The translations under genes and the position numbers were made by a program. A DNA stretch of 64,000 bases from Cryptomeria japonica (lineage: Eukaryota; Streptophyta; Pinopsida; Cupressales; Cupressaceae): the NCBI RefSeq assembly GCF_030272615.1, contig NC_081414.1, positions 235,949,733-236,013,732 of the forward strand, read 5' to 3'. Within the stretch, counting starts at the first letter, position 1; each line of letters opens with the position of its first letter. Shown here piece after piece: positions 43,512 through 55,560 of the stretch. Below the pieces are notes generated by a model that was given only the letters and a program-made list of their open reading frames with translations, had not been told where the DNA came from and searched no databases.

Positions 43512-45999
43512 TTTTTTTTTTTTGGTATTAAAGATCGAGAGTAAACAAAATACAACCAATTGTAAACAGGGGAGGCTACGCCTCAACCACCAAAACCATC
43601 AAGGATCTGTGTTACATTACTAGAGAGTAGTCCGAAGTCAAAAAGGAACAATGCAAAAGGAGAGCCAAAGCACTATTGTAGAATGTGATCGAAAGGATCA
43701 ATCCAAGTGGTCCACCCTTGGGCCCCTTCCATCCAAATCACCTTCTTTCGGTCCTGGATCTGAGTCAGCATGGCAATGTGGTCAGCCTCGGGCATCTTGT
43801 TACTGTTGATCTCTTTATGCAGCTTCTTTAGAGCCTCTTCAAAGGAAGACTTGTTTTTCGCGAGCCTTCTCCACTTGTAGCCATCCTTCATCTCATGTAT
43901 GAACATAGTGGTGTGACCATCTTTCAGGAACCGGAGGAACTTATGCTTTTCGACATTCATCACCAAGGAGACTTGTGAAGCAATTTTAAAAAAAGTGAGT
44001 CTACGAAGAGACTCAGTAAGACGCCTGCCATTGCCATTAAATTTGTCCTCATTTCGCAGCTTCCAAATGAACCAAAGGATATAAGAAGATAAGATAAACC
44101 AGAATAAATTAGCGTCCTTTTTTAGTCCATCAATATAACCAGTAATGATGTTAAGGGTATCCACATGATTAGGAATGCAAAAACCAAACATTAACCAAAC
44201 CTCCCTGGCGAAGGAGTAGTCAAAAAAAATGTGTCTGCCAGTCTCAGGTAGTCTGCAAATGGAACACATATCAGTACTGAGAGGGTTTATCGTTAATGGG
44301 AGTCTGTCAATAATAAGCTGCCATTTAAAACATTGAATTTTAGGGGGAATCGGGCTTTTCCATAGATGAGTAAAGCATTTATACCAGGAGTTGTCAGGCA
44401 GATCCAAGTACCACAGAATGCTAACATGTTTAATAATAGAGTCATCATTGGAGACCAGGTCATAAATGGCGCGGCATTTAGTATTGGGTAGGAGAGAGCC
44501 ATCTTTCCATTTGAGAGTCAAGAATCGGTGGGAGTCCAGATTAGTACTAGAGGACAGGGCAGGAGCAGCACAGGTATTCTTTATCATATAGTAAGTTCTT
44601 TTCTGGGTGGGAGAGAGATTGTAGGAAGCACTGAGCTTTTCCCAGCTGATTAGGACACCATTCTCAAATAAGTCCTCAAAGACCCTGATGCCGGATCTGG
44701 CCCAAAGCTTGGTCGAGCAGCCTTGAGTGAGGGCTAAGGGTTTATTAGCATGAAGGAGATTCCACCAAATCGACCTTTCCCCATGAATGGTACCATTGTT
44801 GCTAACACTAGGGCTTTCAATAAGATGTCTAATATGCTCCCAGACTTTCCAAATGGACTTAAAAACATATGAGCCTTGCACGGAAACAGGAAAGCGACCT
44901 GCCACCAGGTCAGCCAGGGGAAGGGCTTTCCAGGACTTAGCATTCTTAGGGACACCTCTCTCAATATTGTTTCTAATCAGGACTTTGCAGGGCTCCATGC
45001 CATCTAAGGCATGAAAGATCCATTTCGCAGCAAGGGCAATACCTTGGATCTTGAGATCCTTTAGCCCAAGGCCACCCATTTTCTTGGTCATGTGACACCA
45101 TTTCCACTTAACCGCATGCATTTTTTTCCTACCTTTGCCATCAGACCAAAGGTACTGCCTTATGGCTTTCTGGATATCAAGGTTTGATAGTTATTCAGCA
45201 TCCAAGCGGAGGAGTAGTAGACACTGTATGAGGAGAGGATTTTCTGATAGACTTGGATTCTTCCAGCAAGAGAGAGGAATCTATTATCCCACCTATGCAG
45301 TTTTTTGTCAATCTTATTCTTTATCCACTGCCACAACTCTTTAAGAGAGGGAGAAATAGAGAAAGGGATGCCAAGGTACCAGACGATTTTGTTGGGGCCT
45401 CCCCATTGAAACCCATAGGGACTAAGCCAGTCATGGGGTTTTTCTTTCCAACCTAGGAGAGTAGACTTGGCAAGGGAGATTTTAGCTCCAGACATGATAC
45501 CAAAGGTTTTAAGCTTTTGAACAAGGTTGTCAATATTCTGGGGTGAAAGTTCAAGGAAAAGGGCAATATCATCTGCAAACTGGATGTTGAGGAGGTTGGA
45601 GTCATCAGGGAGCTTAACTCCTTTGACACAGGGGGATAGAGAGTTGTCCCTAAGAAGATAGTACAAAGCATTTGACGCAATGACAAATAAAGCGGGTGCA
45701 AGTGGACAACCTTGCTTGATAGATCTACTAAGTTGAAAGTTTTGGGATAAGGATCCATTGATTTCAATTTGAGCTGAGGCATCCTGGAGAAGGACCTTAA
45801 CATATTTACAGAAGTTAATCGGAAACCCAAAGGCTTGTAACATCATGATGACAAAGTCCCATTCCACACGGTCATAGGCTTTTTCAAAATCCAGTAGAAA
45901 CATAGCAGTGTCTTGGTTAGAAGCTCTAACCCAATCCATGGCTTCCCAGCTCGTAATGAGGTTCTCGAGGATATATCTGCCCTTGATAAAGCCTGTTTG
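43512..45999 (-). mobile_element. 5'-truncated L1-type LINE, fairly intact ORF2
   Basis: The A-tail is at the low end (12 T on the plus strand, 43512-43523). The 5' end is cut inside RT at about 45999, directly at the first bases of a Gln-Thr-Gly-Phe motif. Length about 2.5 kb. It is inserted in an AT-rich repeat whose unbroken counterpart is at about 56881-56968. Few stops make it the youngest LINE here. Confidence 0.85.
43673..45999 (-). pseudogene. LINE ORF2: reverse transcriptase C-terminal part and zf-RVT
   Basis: 45999-45160 is RT: FIKGRYILENLITSWEAM, LLDFEKAYDRVEWDFV (catalytic Asp), SIKQGCPLAPALF, NIQFADDIALFLEL (the FADD catalytic pair), and GWKEKPHDWL. A one-base frameshift near 45140 leads to 45121-43673: KMGGLGLKDLKIQGIALAAK, CSICRLPETGRHIFFDYSFA (a zf-RVT like motif, last Cys replaced by Tyr), then IWKLRNEDKFNGNGRRLTES and a long C-terminal tail. 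ORF2 reads and primes element RNA at nicked DNA. The endonuclease is absent through 5' truncation, so this copy is inactive. It is a close paralog of the LINE at 62953. Confidence 0.9.
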
Positions 46000-46480
46000 T
46001 TTTTTTTGATTTTTTTTTATCAATTTTTATTCATAATCTTGTAAATAAATTGATCTTTCCCATATATATATATATATATTAAAATATTTGTAAATAAAAA
46101 AAAAACCATATCTTTTATAATTATAATTTTGTTTGATTTTTTTTTGAAACCAATTCTATTTTTTATCTCTACTTTTTAAAAATCATAATTTTCTTTTTAA
46201 TCATTTTAATATATATAATATTATTTTATAACATTTACTCATAAATTTAAATATTTTTCATTTAGAGAATGAAAAAACCTATTTTCTCTTTATTGCTTAT
46301 ATTATATAGTTTTATAATTATAATTTATCTTAATAAAATAACTATTAATATATAATCTTAAATTAATAATAAGTTTAAGATTAATTTATTATTATAATTA
46401 TAATTATATAGATTTAATAATTAAATTAGGATTATACTCTTAAAATATATATTTTCGCTATAATATTTATTAGTTTAATT
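46000..46480. repeat. AT-rich dispersed repeat, copy 2
   Basis: Resumes right of the LINE and contains the 'tttaatcattttaatatata' and 'attaaattaggattat' blocks seen in copies 1 and 3. It stops where the CTG/TTG array starts. A (ta)n run is at 46064-46080. Confidence 0.65.
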
Positions 46481-46483
46481 ATG

Positions 46484-46622
46484 TTGTTGGTGGTGCTGTT
46501 GGTGGTGCTGTTGTTGCTGTTGTTGCTGTTGTTGCTGCTGTTGGTGGTGCTGTTGTTGCTATTGTTGTTGTTGTTGCTTCTGTTGGTGGTGCTGTTGTTG
46601 TTGTTGCTGCTACTGCTGCTGC

Positions 46623-46659
<37 letters not shown>

Positions 46660-46670
46660 GCTGCTGCTGC

Positions 46671-46710
<40 letters not shown>

Positions 46711-46873
46711 ACTGTTGTTGTTGTTGTTGTTGTTGCTGTTTGTGTTGTTGATGTTGCTGTCGCTGTTGCTGTTTGTGTTGCTGTTGATGTTGTTGTTTGT
46801 GTTGTTGTTGTTGTTGCTGTTGTTGTTGTTGTTGCTGTTGTTGTTGCTGTTGTTGCTGTTGTTGTTGTTGTTT
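46484..46873. repeat. CTG/TTG trinucleotide array
   Basis: About 390 bp of almost pure TTG/CTG triplets with rare GTT, ATG and TTT interruptions. On the minus strand it reads CAA/CAG, coding for a polyglutamine run of about 130 codons with few breaks. No adjacent coding on either side fits it; treated as a microsatellite, but see the note on MED15-type polyQ. Confidence 0.9.
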
Positions 46874-46930
46874 GAACTTTTAGTGTTTCATGTTCAGAAT
46901 AAATTCAAACACTATTAGCTTTCTTTTGAA

Positions 46931-48000
46931 TTTTTTTTTTATTGATAAAGGTAGAGCCAAGATTTTTATATTAATAAAAAGTTCTTGCTGATTAGGATAA
47001 TGGCTAAACCACCCAAATTGATTTAACCACCATGAGCAAATTGAAATGACTTCAGACTAGAAAGTTTTTGTCTTTACAAAACTTAATGATAGAAAAAAGC
47101 AAAGGAATGCATATCTCTCAGTTTTTAGAAGGAACCAACAACATGTTTAAGGCCCTAGAAGCACGACCCTGCCCCCTACTCCAGCCCCGTCCACCTACAC
47201 GACCCCTACCATGGCCCGGTCCACCACTACCGCTGTTGTCACTAGCATTCGACATGTCTGTTTGAGATTCTCCACTTGGGAGGGGAGGGACATTTGTTTC
47301 TGTAGCTGGTAGGAAGCCATTAAGAGTGGCATATTCTTTGAAATATTTCTCCTTATTGAGGTCTTCAGACCGATCCGATAGGATCCTCCACTTCAAGAAT
47401 TCTACTGCTGCTGCTACATTTTGTCTATGCTTTCTCTTAGCAGGCCCCTTGAGATCCAGTAGAAGGGGATAAAAATTGATAGTGTCTCCAAAATCGTGGG
47501 CAACTTTAATGTCAGCCGACCTCAAAACGCTAGAGCTAGGTAGGGCATAATATAGGGCCTTATCAAGCCCTCCTAGCACTTTGGGCTCAAACAATTCGGT
47601 AGCAAGGGCGGTAGTGAGAGGTTTTGAGAAGCCTGCATCAAGGACAGAGGCAACTAACCATGAAGAAATCTGCATATTATCCCTATAATATTCCTTCCTG
47701 TCTAAATGGCCCTACCCCAAAACCATTTTTGTAGCCAAAATAACCAAGGGATTAACCGTGTGGAGAATTTGCTTGATTCTCAAGTCAGTTATTTCCTTAA
47801 AACAACATTGTCGAACAGGGCTGGATAAGGAAATTGGAGTATCCACCCAAAAGCATGAAATGGGGTTTGTGAATAGCTTGACGATAATCTTGGAAGATTT
47901 AGCCAATGCCGAGTTTGGAAAGAAAAAACCTTGTTATCAACACAAAAAGAAGGCCAGCCAACTTAGAGAAGAATAGATTAAGAAAAAATAAGGACGGTGA
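46931..48000 (-). mobile_element. Poly-A-ended unit carrying an orphan ORF
   Basis: On the minus strand the sequence ends 'ctacctttatcaat' followed by ten A (plus T run 46931-46940), a retroposed-RNA style end. Upstream lies the ORF at 47118-47975. The 5' limit is not visible; similarity to other copies cannot be judged. It could be a LINE-mobilised transcript, a domesticated gene, or an RNA-virus-derived insert. Confidence 0.45.
47118..47975 (-). pseudogene. Unrecognised ORF with Arg/Gly-rich C-terminus, one internal stop
   Basis: The main part, 47675-47118, is 185 residues uninterrupted (MQISSWLVASVLDAGFSKPL, then ALATELFEPKVLGGLDKALY, SADIKVAHDFGDTINFYPLL, and KGPAKRKHRQNVAAAVEFLK). It ends with Ser/Gly/Arg repeats of the RGG type (GPGHGRGRVGGRGWSRGQGRA has such spacing). 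In the same frame the 47906-47712 part (VDTPISLSSPVRQCCFKEIT) continues upstream with one TAG between. I recognise no host or transposon family. An alpha-helical RNA-binding protein with a basic disordered tail is a fair guess; nucleocapsid-like or gag-like origin is open. Confidence 0.45.
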
Positions 48001-48979
48001 GCTGAGGATAAATTGAAATGAATGAAGTGCCTTCATTAAAGAAAGCATTCATCCCGCTCAAGAAAAGTCTGTTGCCTTTAGTGATGAACTATTTGATAAG
48101 ACATTCCAATCTTGCGATCAAATGAGTATTAATTATCTTATCCCTTAGGGATGCCTTGTCATCCTCAATTTGGGTTGGCCAACTTGACTTGGGATTAGCT
48201 TAAACGTCAATCAAGACTACAACATGAAGAGCATTAACTCATCCTTCCTCGCTTTTTGCCTTTCAAAGCAAGTGGAATAGACAGGGGCCTTAAATACAAG
48301 TGCCGTTGAGAGATGGAAATCCAAGAAACATACTAGCAGGTCTCAGAAAATCTCTAGGACGAAGACAGGTCATCATACCAATTTAATGAAAGTAAGCTAG
48401 CTGAATTGGGAGAAAATAGCTTGCAAAGGATCTGCCAAAGATAGAAATTACCATCTTGATGTGGAGATGAAGAATAGGACCGCCAACGAGTTTATCTATG
48501 ACCCTTGTTTTTGAGTGGAAAGGATGACACAATCCTTGAAATTCTGCTTTGTTTTCTTGCATGGACAACCACACCTAAGGGAGCCATAAATGTAGCTTCA
48601 CCTTAAAGGCCATCTTTGCCAACAATTAGAATTTACAAACGACTCTTATTGAATACGACCTACTTCCAAATAAAGACGAGTTCCACCTCAGCTACCAACT
48701 AGGCCGCTATACTTCTGTTTCATATGGTATGACTTAATGTTGAAAATTCAAATTCAAATTCCTAATGGGGAGAGGGCAAACATCAATTGTCAATTCTTCG
48801 ACTAACCGAGACGTCAACTCTTCGACCAACCGAGATGTCCATATTTAGGAATGTCTTGTTGCCGTATAACTCAAAGCTAGTTTTTAACCAATTGGCCACT
48901 TTATTTCTATTAAATGGCATATATTACCGTGCAGATTTCAAATTCAAAATGTGGCTAGAGAAAGAACAGGGTTTACTTG
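48001..48979. other. No recognised gene
   Basis: Contains a short direct duplication, 'ttcgac.aaccgaga.gtc' at about 48799-48838 (two copies). A minus frame at 48574-48383 is unrecognised. The right part may be 3' UTR of the LINE that follows. Confidence 0.5.
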
Positions 48980-49064
48980 TCAATTCAACAATCAGGTAGA
49001 TGGCACCAATCTCTTCAATAAGCTGAAGGCAAGAATAGGTTAGGGTAGGCAACGATTGATTCTG

Positions 49065-52000
49065 CTAGCCGATCTGAATCCAATTAGTAAATTTTTGTTT
49101 ATGATTGGTATCATTCGTCCACCATCTTAATCCAGACCCTTCAACTGCTAACTTGGAAAGTAAATCTGCCTCCGAATTGGATTCTCTATAAATATGCCTA
49201 CATGAATAGTTATCAAACTCAACCAGTGTCAATAGAATCTTCTCCAATAAGGTTTTAGACGCCAGTTAGGAGTACTCTCAACTCTAATTGCATTAATCAC
49301 TATGACTGAATCACCTTCAATTTCAATGTCCCTAATGCCTCTTGTGGAGCACTCAACAAGGCCCATAAGAAGGGCTTTGAATTCTGCCACATTATTAGTA
49401 TCCAGGGGAATAGGAATAGCTAATTTGCCTTTAAAAGTTCCAATGTGATCCCTAATAATGTAGCCTATGCCAGATGGACCTAGATTGCCTTTTGATGCAC
49501 CTTCAAAAGTGAGTTTTAACTAGCCTGCTTTTGGTGGAGACCAAACAACAATGCTTCTTTTCTTCGGCCTTCTTACGAGTAAATGGAGGAATTTTAATGC
49601 CATTCCATCTAAATCTGGTCTTGCCATCCCAGTCTGTAAATTCCCTGTTGGAATTGGGGTTAAATCTCAGTTTGCAATTAATATTCTCTACTATGGAGCT
49701 TTCAATAGAATTGATAACTGACTCTACCTTCTTGGCTTTATTGTCAAATATTCTCCTATTTCACTCTTTCCATAACTCCCATATGAGGCTTGAGGGATTG
49801 ACTTCCCATAAAGGGCTGAGAAGATCATCTTTAGGTCTGATTGGCCATCCTTGGAAAAGGGAAATAAAGTTATTAGGGAGGGTAGTGCTCCATCCCAACT
49901 TAGCACAAAGCCACCTCCAACATCTGGTTGAGAAAGGGCAATTAAGAAGAAGGTGATCAACTAATTCCTCTTGTGCCTTACACAACGCATCTTGAAGGGC
50001 CTTCAAAGCCCATTTTCTTGAACCTTTTTGAGGTGAGAATTTTCTTTCTCGTGGCTAACCAAGCAAAGACTCCTGCTTTTGGAATGAGTCTGCTACTCCA
50101 GAAAAGTTTATGATGAATTCCAAATTCATTTTTCTCAAACTGATTAGCTACAAGATTATAGCCTTCCTTGGCCGTGTATTGACCTGATTTAGATGGGGTC
50201 CATATTAGAGAATCATGGCTATTTGTAAAGAACAATTGGGTATTTTTGATAGAGTGCAAGAGTTGATCAACTTCATTGGAAGGGAGAGGGAGCCTCTCAA
50301 AGCTACGCCACCCAAGGGGATCTTTCTCAGAAAAAAACAACATAGTCCTTGATGTATATTCCCCAATTAGGTTTGAGCCAATCTCTTGTGAATTGGATGG
50401 TAGCCCCCCCAAGAATCCTCCCAAAATAGACATGAAGAGCCATCATGAACATCCCAAGATATATAGTCAGCCACTAGGGGTCTGCATTTAATAATGAAAT
50501 TTCATATCCTTGATCCTTTAGGCGGATTAATGACTCATGAAATTGCTTGGATTGCCATCCGCAATGTATTTTGCATACATAAGTTTTACCCATCTTCTTG
50601 TTGGGTCTTTAACCATCTTCCACGCAAGTAGCTCCTAAAGCTTGATTTTGTAGTTGTTGATTATGAATTCCCAAGCCACCTAAGGTCTTTGGTTTACAAA
50701 TTTTATCCCAGGCTATTAGGGCAATTCTATGCCTCTCCTCAGAGCTTTGCCAAATTTGTTTTCTCATTTTCTGAATTAGGAAAGAGTTCATCCTTGCAGT
50801 CAGAGCAAGGTAAGAAAGAAGATAGATGAGAAGCACCGAGATAACCGCCTGTAGCCTAATCAATCTTCCCTCCTATGAAGGTCATTTTCCTTTCCAAGAA
50901 TTAGTGCTATGCTCCATTTTCATCTTTAATGGGTCCCAAAGTTTTGAATTTCATAGGCCTTTGTCAATTGGGATTCCAAGATAGAAACAAGGAAGGCTCC
51001 CTTTCTTGTAGCTGAAGATCTTCAAAATTCTGATTTATGTTTTGGGAGGGGTAGAAAAAAAATAGATTTCAGACTTCTCTCTGTTAATAACCTGATGCAA
51101 AGCCTTACCATAGAAAAAAAAGTATGTTCTGGAGATGAGTCGCTTCTCTTGGATTGGCTTCTCCCAGCAATAGATTATCATCAACAAATTGTTGATGTGT
51201 AGTTGAGAAGTTTTTAGCTATTTTGATACCTTTTATTAAACCTCTGCTGTGCATGTCTTTAATTGCTCTGCCCAAAGCCTCTGCCATAATGATGAAAAGA
51301 AATGGAGATAGGGGATCCCCTTGTCTTATGCCTTTGGAAGATGGAAAGTATCCTTCTGGATTCCCATTTATAAGAATAGAAAACCTTGGTGTTGAAATGC
51401 ATTCAAAAATCCAATTAATCCATCGATTGTTGAAGCCAAATGTCTGCATAACTTTGCAAAGGAATCTCTAGTCGACATTGTTATATGCCTTTGATATATC
51501 CAACTTATAATCATCCTAGCTTTGTTGATGTTTTGGAGTGTGTGGATTGCTTCTTGAGCAACAATCACCCAATCAAGGATTGATCTTCTTGGCACGAATC
51601 CAGTCTGCTCTTCTGAGATTATGCTATCCATAAGAGATTTAAGTCTGTTGGTGAGCGCCTTCGATAAAATTTTGTAGATTGTGTTGTAAAGGGATATTGG
51701 TCTGAAATCTCCCAACCTAACATCGTTCTCTTTTTGGGAATGAGAGCAATGTAAGTATTGTTGATTTCCTTGAGAATGCGTCTTGATTTCCTTGAAGATT
51801 CAGGTGCCTCTACTAGTTCCAACCCTACAATTGGCCAACATTTTTTGAAGAAGCTAGTAGGGAAGCCATCCGGACCAGGGGCTTTATCAGACGGGAGTTG
51901 GCTTAAGGCCGTTGATACTTCCTCCAAAGTGATGTTGTCATTTAGTTGCTGGTTTTGCTCATTTGAGATGACTTTAGGGATGATTGAAAGAAATTTGTCC

Positions 52001-52571
52001 TGTTCCCTAAGATCAGATCCTTCCTCATTATTAAGTAGGCTGAAATAAAACTGAGAAATTTTGACCGAATGATCTTAGGATCTTCTATTGTATGATTTCC
52101 TTGTATTTCTATTCTGTCAATTCTGTTTATAGACCTTCTTTGCTTTGTGACACTATGAAAGAATTTTGTATTCTTGTCCCCAGCTTGCAACCAACTTTCC
52201 CTAGACATTTGCTTCCAAAATAGCTCTTCTTTGGATAAAATATCTTCATATTCTACTAATAACTCCTCTCTTAAAAATTCTTTTTGAGACATGCCATCTT
52301 GAATGACTTTTTCATTCAACTCCTCCAATTGAGATTCTATATTTCTCTTGGATGCAAAGATGTTTTTAAAGTGCTCAACGTTCCATTCTAAAAGCTTCCT
52401 TTTGATATACTTCAGTTTAGAAACAAAGCAATATAATGGGGAGCCCTCAAAGGTGCCTTCTTTCCACCATTGGTCGATGAGGGACATAAAATTTGGGTCC
52501 TTCGTCCACATATTCTCAAATCTAAAAGGGGGTTTAAAAGAAGTAGATGAGCCCTGGAAACTTAATTGCAA
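49065..52571 (-). pseudogene. LINE ORF2 linker, reverse transcriptase, zf-RVT and RNase H
   Basis: 52571-51942 is the linker (FENMWTKDPNFMSLIDQWWK, SRESWLQAGDKNTKFFHS). RT: LPSDKAPGPDGFPTSFFKKC, DFRPISLYNTIYKILSKALT, EEQTGFVPRRSILD, then broken frames around LDISKAYNNVD, then GIRQGDPLSPFLFIIMAEAL and QQFVDDNLLLGEA (Ala of FADD is Val). 50863-49760 holds GGLGIHNQQLQNQALG and a zf-RVT region. RNase H at 49500-49130: IGYIIRDHIGTFKGK, NVAEFKALLMGLVEC, IEGDSVIVINAI, HIYRESNSEADLLSKL. Copying, target-primed synthesis and removal of RNA would be its roles; stops and frame changes prevent this. Confidence 0.85.
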
Positions 52572-53269
52572 TGGGTAGTGATATGATCCTGAGCACGAGA
52601 GGACTTTGCATTCAAGAGAGTAAGGGAAGGAAGAGGAGTCACCCAGCCAAAAAAATCTGTCAATCTTTTTTGCGATATTATTGAACCCCAGCCTTCTATT
52701 ATTCGAGGTAAAATGCTATCTCTGGACTCCACTTCAAGAAGCCCATTCCTATCAACCCAATCATTAAATTCTCGTTGGGATTTACCGAGTCTAAGAGTAG
52801 TTCCCCTCTTGTTTGTCAGACTTCTAAAAGCATTGAAGTTCCCTCCAATAAATAAATTCTCATTTTGAAATTGGGAAATAATTCCATCCAAGTCTGACAA
52901 AAAAGCCTGTTTCAATGTTGGAGACACAGGTCCATAGACATTGATCAAGAAGAAGGAAAAATTGGAAGATAGGATTTTAACAGCTGCCAATAGCCAATGT
53001 TTGTCTAAAGCTAGCCTCTCAACTTGTAAAATTGTTGGTTTCCATATTACGAGAAGGCCTCCAAACACACCTTTTGCTTGAACTGATTCCATTTTGCAAT
53101 CTCTATATTGATTGCCAAGATATTGACCAAAGAGTTCTGCCTGTTGGGAATTAAAATTGGTTTCTTGTAGCATGATGATATTTGGATTAATCAAAAGAAG
53201 TCTTCTTTTGATTAAGCTTTTCTTGTTAGGGGCATTGAGGCCCCTAACCTTCCAAAATAAGATTTCCAT
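52562..53269 (-). pseudogene. LINE ORF2 apurinic-type endonuclease
   Basis: A 235-residue frame from ATG 53269: MEILFWKVRGLNAPNKKSLI, NIIMLQETNFNSQQ (catalytic Glu), GLLVIWKPTILQVERLAL, FFLINVYGP, ENLFIGGNFNAFRSLTNKRG (the usual Asp is Asn here). The ORF1 frame runs 58 bases into this one. The SDH ending of the domain is not present because the frame fails near 52562, before reaching the usual Ser-Asp-His. Without intact catalytic residues it is inactive. The enzyme would nick target DNA to start insertion. Confidence 0.8.
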
Positions 53270-55206
53270 TTTTGTTCAATAAGGGTAGTACCCTTCCTTA
53301 CTTTCAGAATATATGTGATTTTGCGTTGACCATCATCCTCTCCCTCCAAAGATTTGTGCTCACTAAGTGATTTTCTTCCTCTCTTAGGGGAAGCAATGCC
53401 AAAGTCAGGTTTAGAATTGCCGTCAATAAGCTGCTTGATACCCAATTTAAGCTGCTTGATACCCAATTTTCTTTTTTCTTTCACCTCGGAATATAAGGCA
53501 GCCAGGGGTGTTTCCATGACTTTCTCATAAACTTCTTCCTCCATGTAGTTGCTCAACAAACTTTGAATGTTTGAAGCTATTCCCAAATCTGGAGATGCAA
53601 AGGGAATAACTGGAGATTCTTCCAAAGAATTAGGGACCTCCAAAGATAGATTTAGACGCCTTGGGTTGAGAGAGACACTCGTGGGCGAGGGGTTGAAAGA
53701 CAGAGGAGGGAGTAAATTTGGGGGAGGTGTGCTTTTAGTAGCCTCAACCACCCCAGGCAATTGCAAGTTCTCTGTATTTAGTGAATGAACCTCATCTTCC
53801 GGAGCCCTATCCTCCTTGGACCCATTCATTTCTTGTAAAATTTCCTCCTTTAAATTTTCTGTCTCTGAGAGGAGGTCTGAGAGAGCTTGAACTTTAGTTT
53901 TCTTTTGATTCATAAGTCTTGCAGATGCTTCAACTTTGGCTTTCCCAACTCGTTTCCTTATTCTGGTGGGTTTTTTATATTTAGTTAGAAAGACCTTGCA
54001 ATATCCCCTTTTAGAGGATTTCTTCTTATAGCTTTTTAACTTTTTATGATCACCCAATGATGAATTAGAACTAGGGGGGATTCAGGGTTAAGCTCATGAG
54101 GAGATTCATTTGATACTTCTATGGTGGGGTTGAGATCATCCTTTTCCAAGGAGGCATCTTTCCCATTGCTCTATTGCAAAATTGCCTCCTTAGCTTGAGA
54201 GGCATCCAAGATGAGCAAGCGGGACTCTTGAAAGAGTGGGCCTGATGCACCTTTCATATAAGTTCTCGAGATTATCTGATTCCTCAGTAAACATTTCCTT
54301 GGACATCTACCTATCAATCTTTTAACTTTCTGTTTCCATCTTCCAACTTCAGACACTATTTCAAGCTCACCATAGAAGCCTAGGTCTAAATCTATATCTA
54401 CATAAATATTTGCAACATCCCCTTGGCTCCCATTGAGGAAGTCCTCTTCTATACCTAGAAGGGAGCCCAAAGCATCTCCAATTTTCAGGAGAGCTTCCAC
54501 ACACCAAAACTCAGAAGGAAGACCAACCAAGATGAGCCAAATTGGAGTCCTCCTAATTCTATATGAATGTGGATCAAATCCAGGTTTCCAGTCTATGAAA
54601 TGAAAGGTGGATCCTAGATAAAAAATGGGGCTACCATGAAGTATGCTTCTTTTCAAACTAGAGTCTATGCATTCGATTAAGAGAATCGTTCTAAATTGAG
54701 CAGGTAGTGACCATACTAGGAAAGGATTGTTGCCACCATGCAATGATTTCTTTGCTGTCATTGCCAATACTACACCATTTAGCAAAGAACGCTTTCTCTT
54801 TAAGAAGACCAATGGAAGGTTGATGGCCTCTGATGGCATAACAAAAAATTCACTTCTCGGGTCCTTCCTACTCCATTCTTTTGATGAAGTCTTCGACCAG
54901 GCTGTCTTAGGGTATGAGAGAGAGACTCTTCTATCCAGCTCCTTGTTCTGTTTAGAATCCTTTTGACAACATATTTTCTTCAAGTTGTAACTGTGGGTGA
55001 GGAGCTCTGATAAAGGATGGATCCATTTTTCCTCGCCAAGACTTTAGTCGCGAGAAACCTTGCCATTTGGAATTCGTATTGGCCTTTCTGGACCCTACCG
55101 TGCCTGAGGGAAGAAATGTTGCTTTGAGCATTAAACCCTTTTGATTTTGAGCTAGCACATATTGCTTGAAATTCCAAAGAGGAATACTGTTTGCACCCGT
55201 CGCCAC
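53212..55206 (-). pseudogene. LINE ORF1 (DUF4283-type, no zinc knuckle seen)
   Basis: N-terminal part from ATG 55206 (MATGANSIPLWNFKQYVLAQ) shifts frame near 54980 to 54983-54171, which holds a DUF4283-like domain: LLNGVVLAMTAKKSL, NPFLVWSLPAQFRTILLIEC, IFYLGSTFHFIDWKPGFDP, IRRTPIWLILVGLPSEFW and IYVDIDLDLGFYGELEIV. A stop at 54171 and another shift lead to a Lys/Ser/Glu-rich tail (54057-53212) with a duplicated KLGIKQLKLGIKQL. The CCHC knuckle usual after DUF4283 is not apparent; a Cys-poor GRCPRKCLL stands there. It would coat element RNA. Confidence 0.7.
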
Positions 55207-55560
55207 CTTAAGCCCAATCTGGGCTAGGGATTATCTGCATTGGGAGCCGCAATAGCTCCACCGCACCGTGAAAAGTTGTGGAAGGCCCACCCATCTGGTT
55301 GGAAATGGAGAAGAGCATTATTTTTCCTTTGTGGGTTCCTTCGCTGCATTCCATGAGGTATTTTGATTCCTTACTTTTGGCCTATGCTTGATATTTGCAA
55401 AGATCCGAAACCTGAGGCCAACTTAGAATGAGCAGAAGTGCCAAATGATGGACATGGATGATGAAAGGGGTTGAGACGTTCATTCCTTAGAGGATACGTT
55501 TGCCCAGACCACTGGTGATACGATCGCCCATGGGTTGCAGAAGCCATCGCCATTATTTCA

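Larger units (their letters stand above)
48980..55560 (-). mobile_element. Near full-length L1-type LINE with RNase H
   Basis: Minus strand order: 5' region (55560 to about 55210), ORF1 (55206-53212), ORF2 with endonuclease (53269-52562), linker, RT (about 51930-51105), zf-RVT (about 50400-49760) and RNase H (49500-49065). About 6.5 kb, close to plant L1 length. Frames are broken in many places. Its ORF2 is paralogous to the remnant at 22900-25600 in the endonuclease and linker parts. No target-site duplication was found. Confidence 0.85.

Noticed and set aside
46481-46918. 145-codon poly-Leu frame on the plus strand
   Set aside because: It is a translation of the CTG/TTG microsatellite and not a protein gene.
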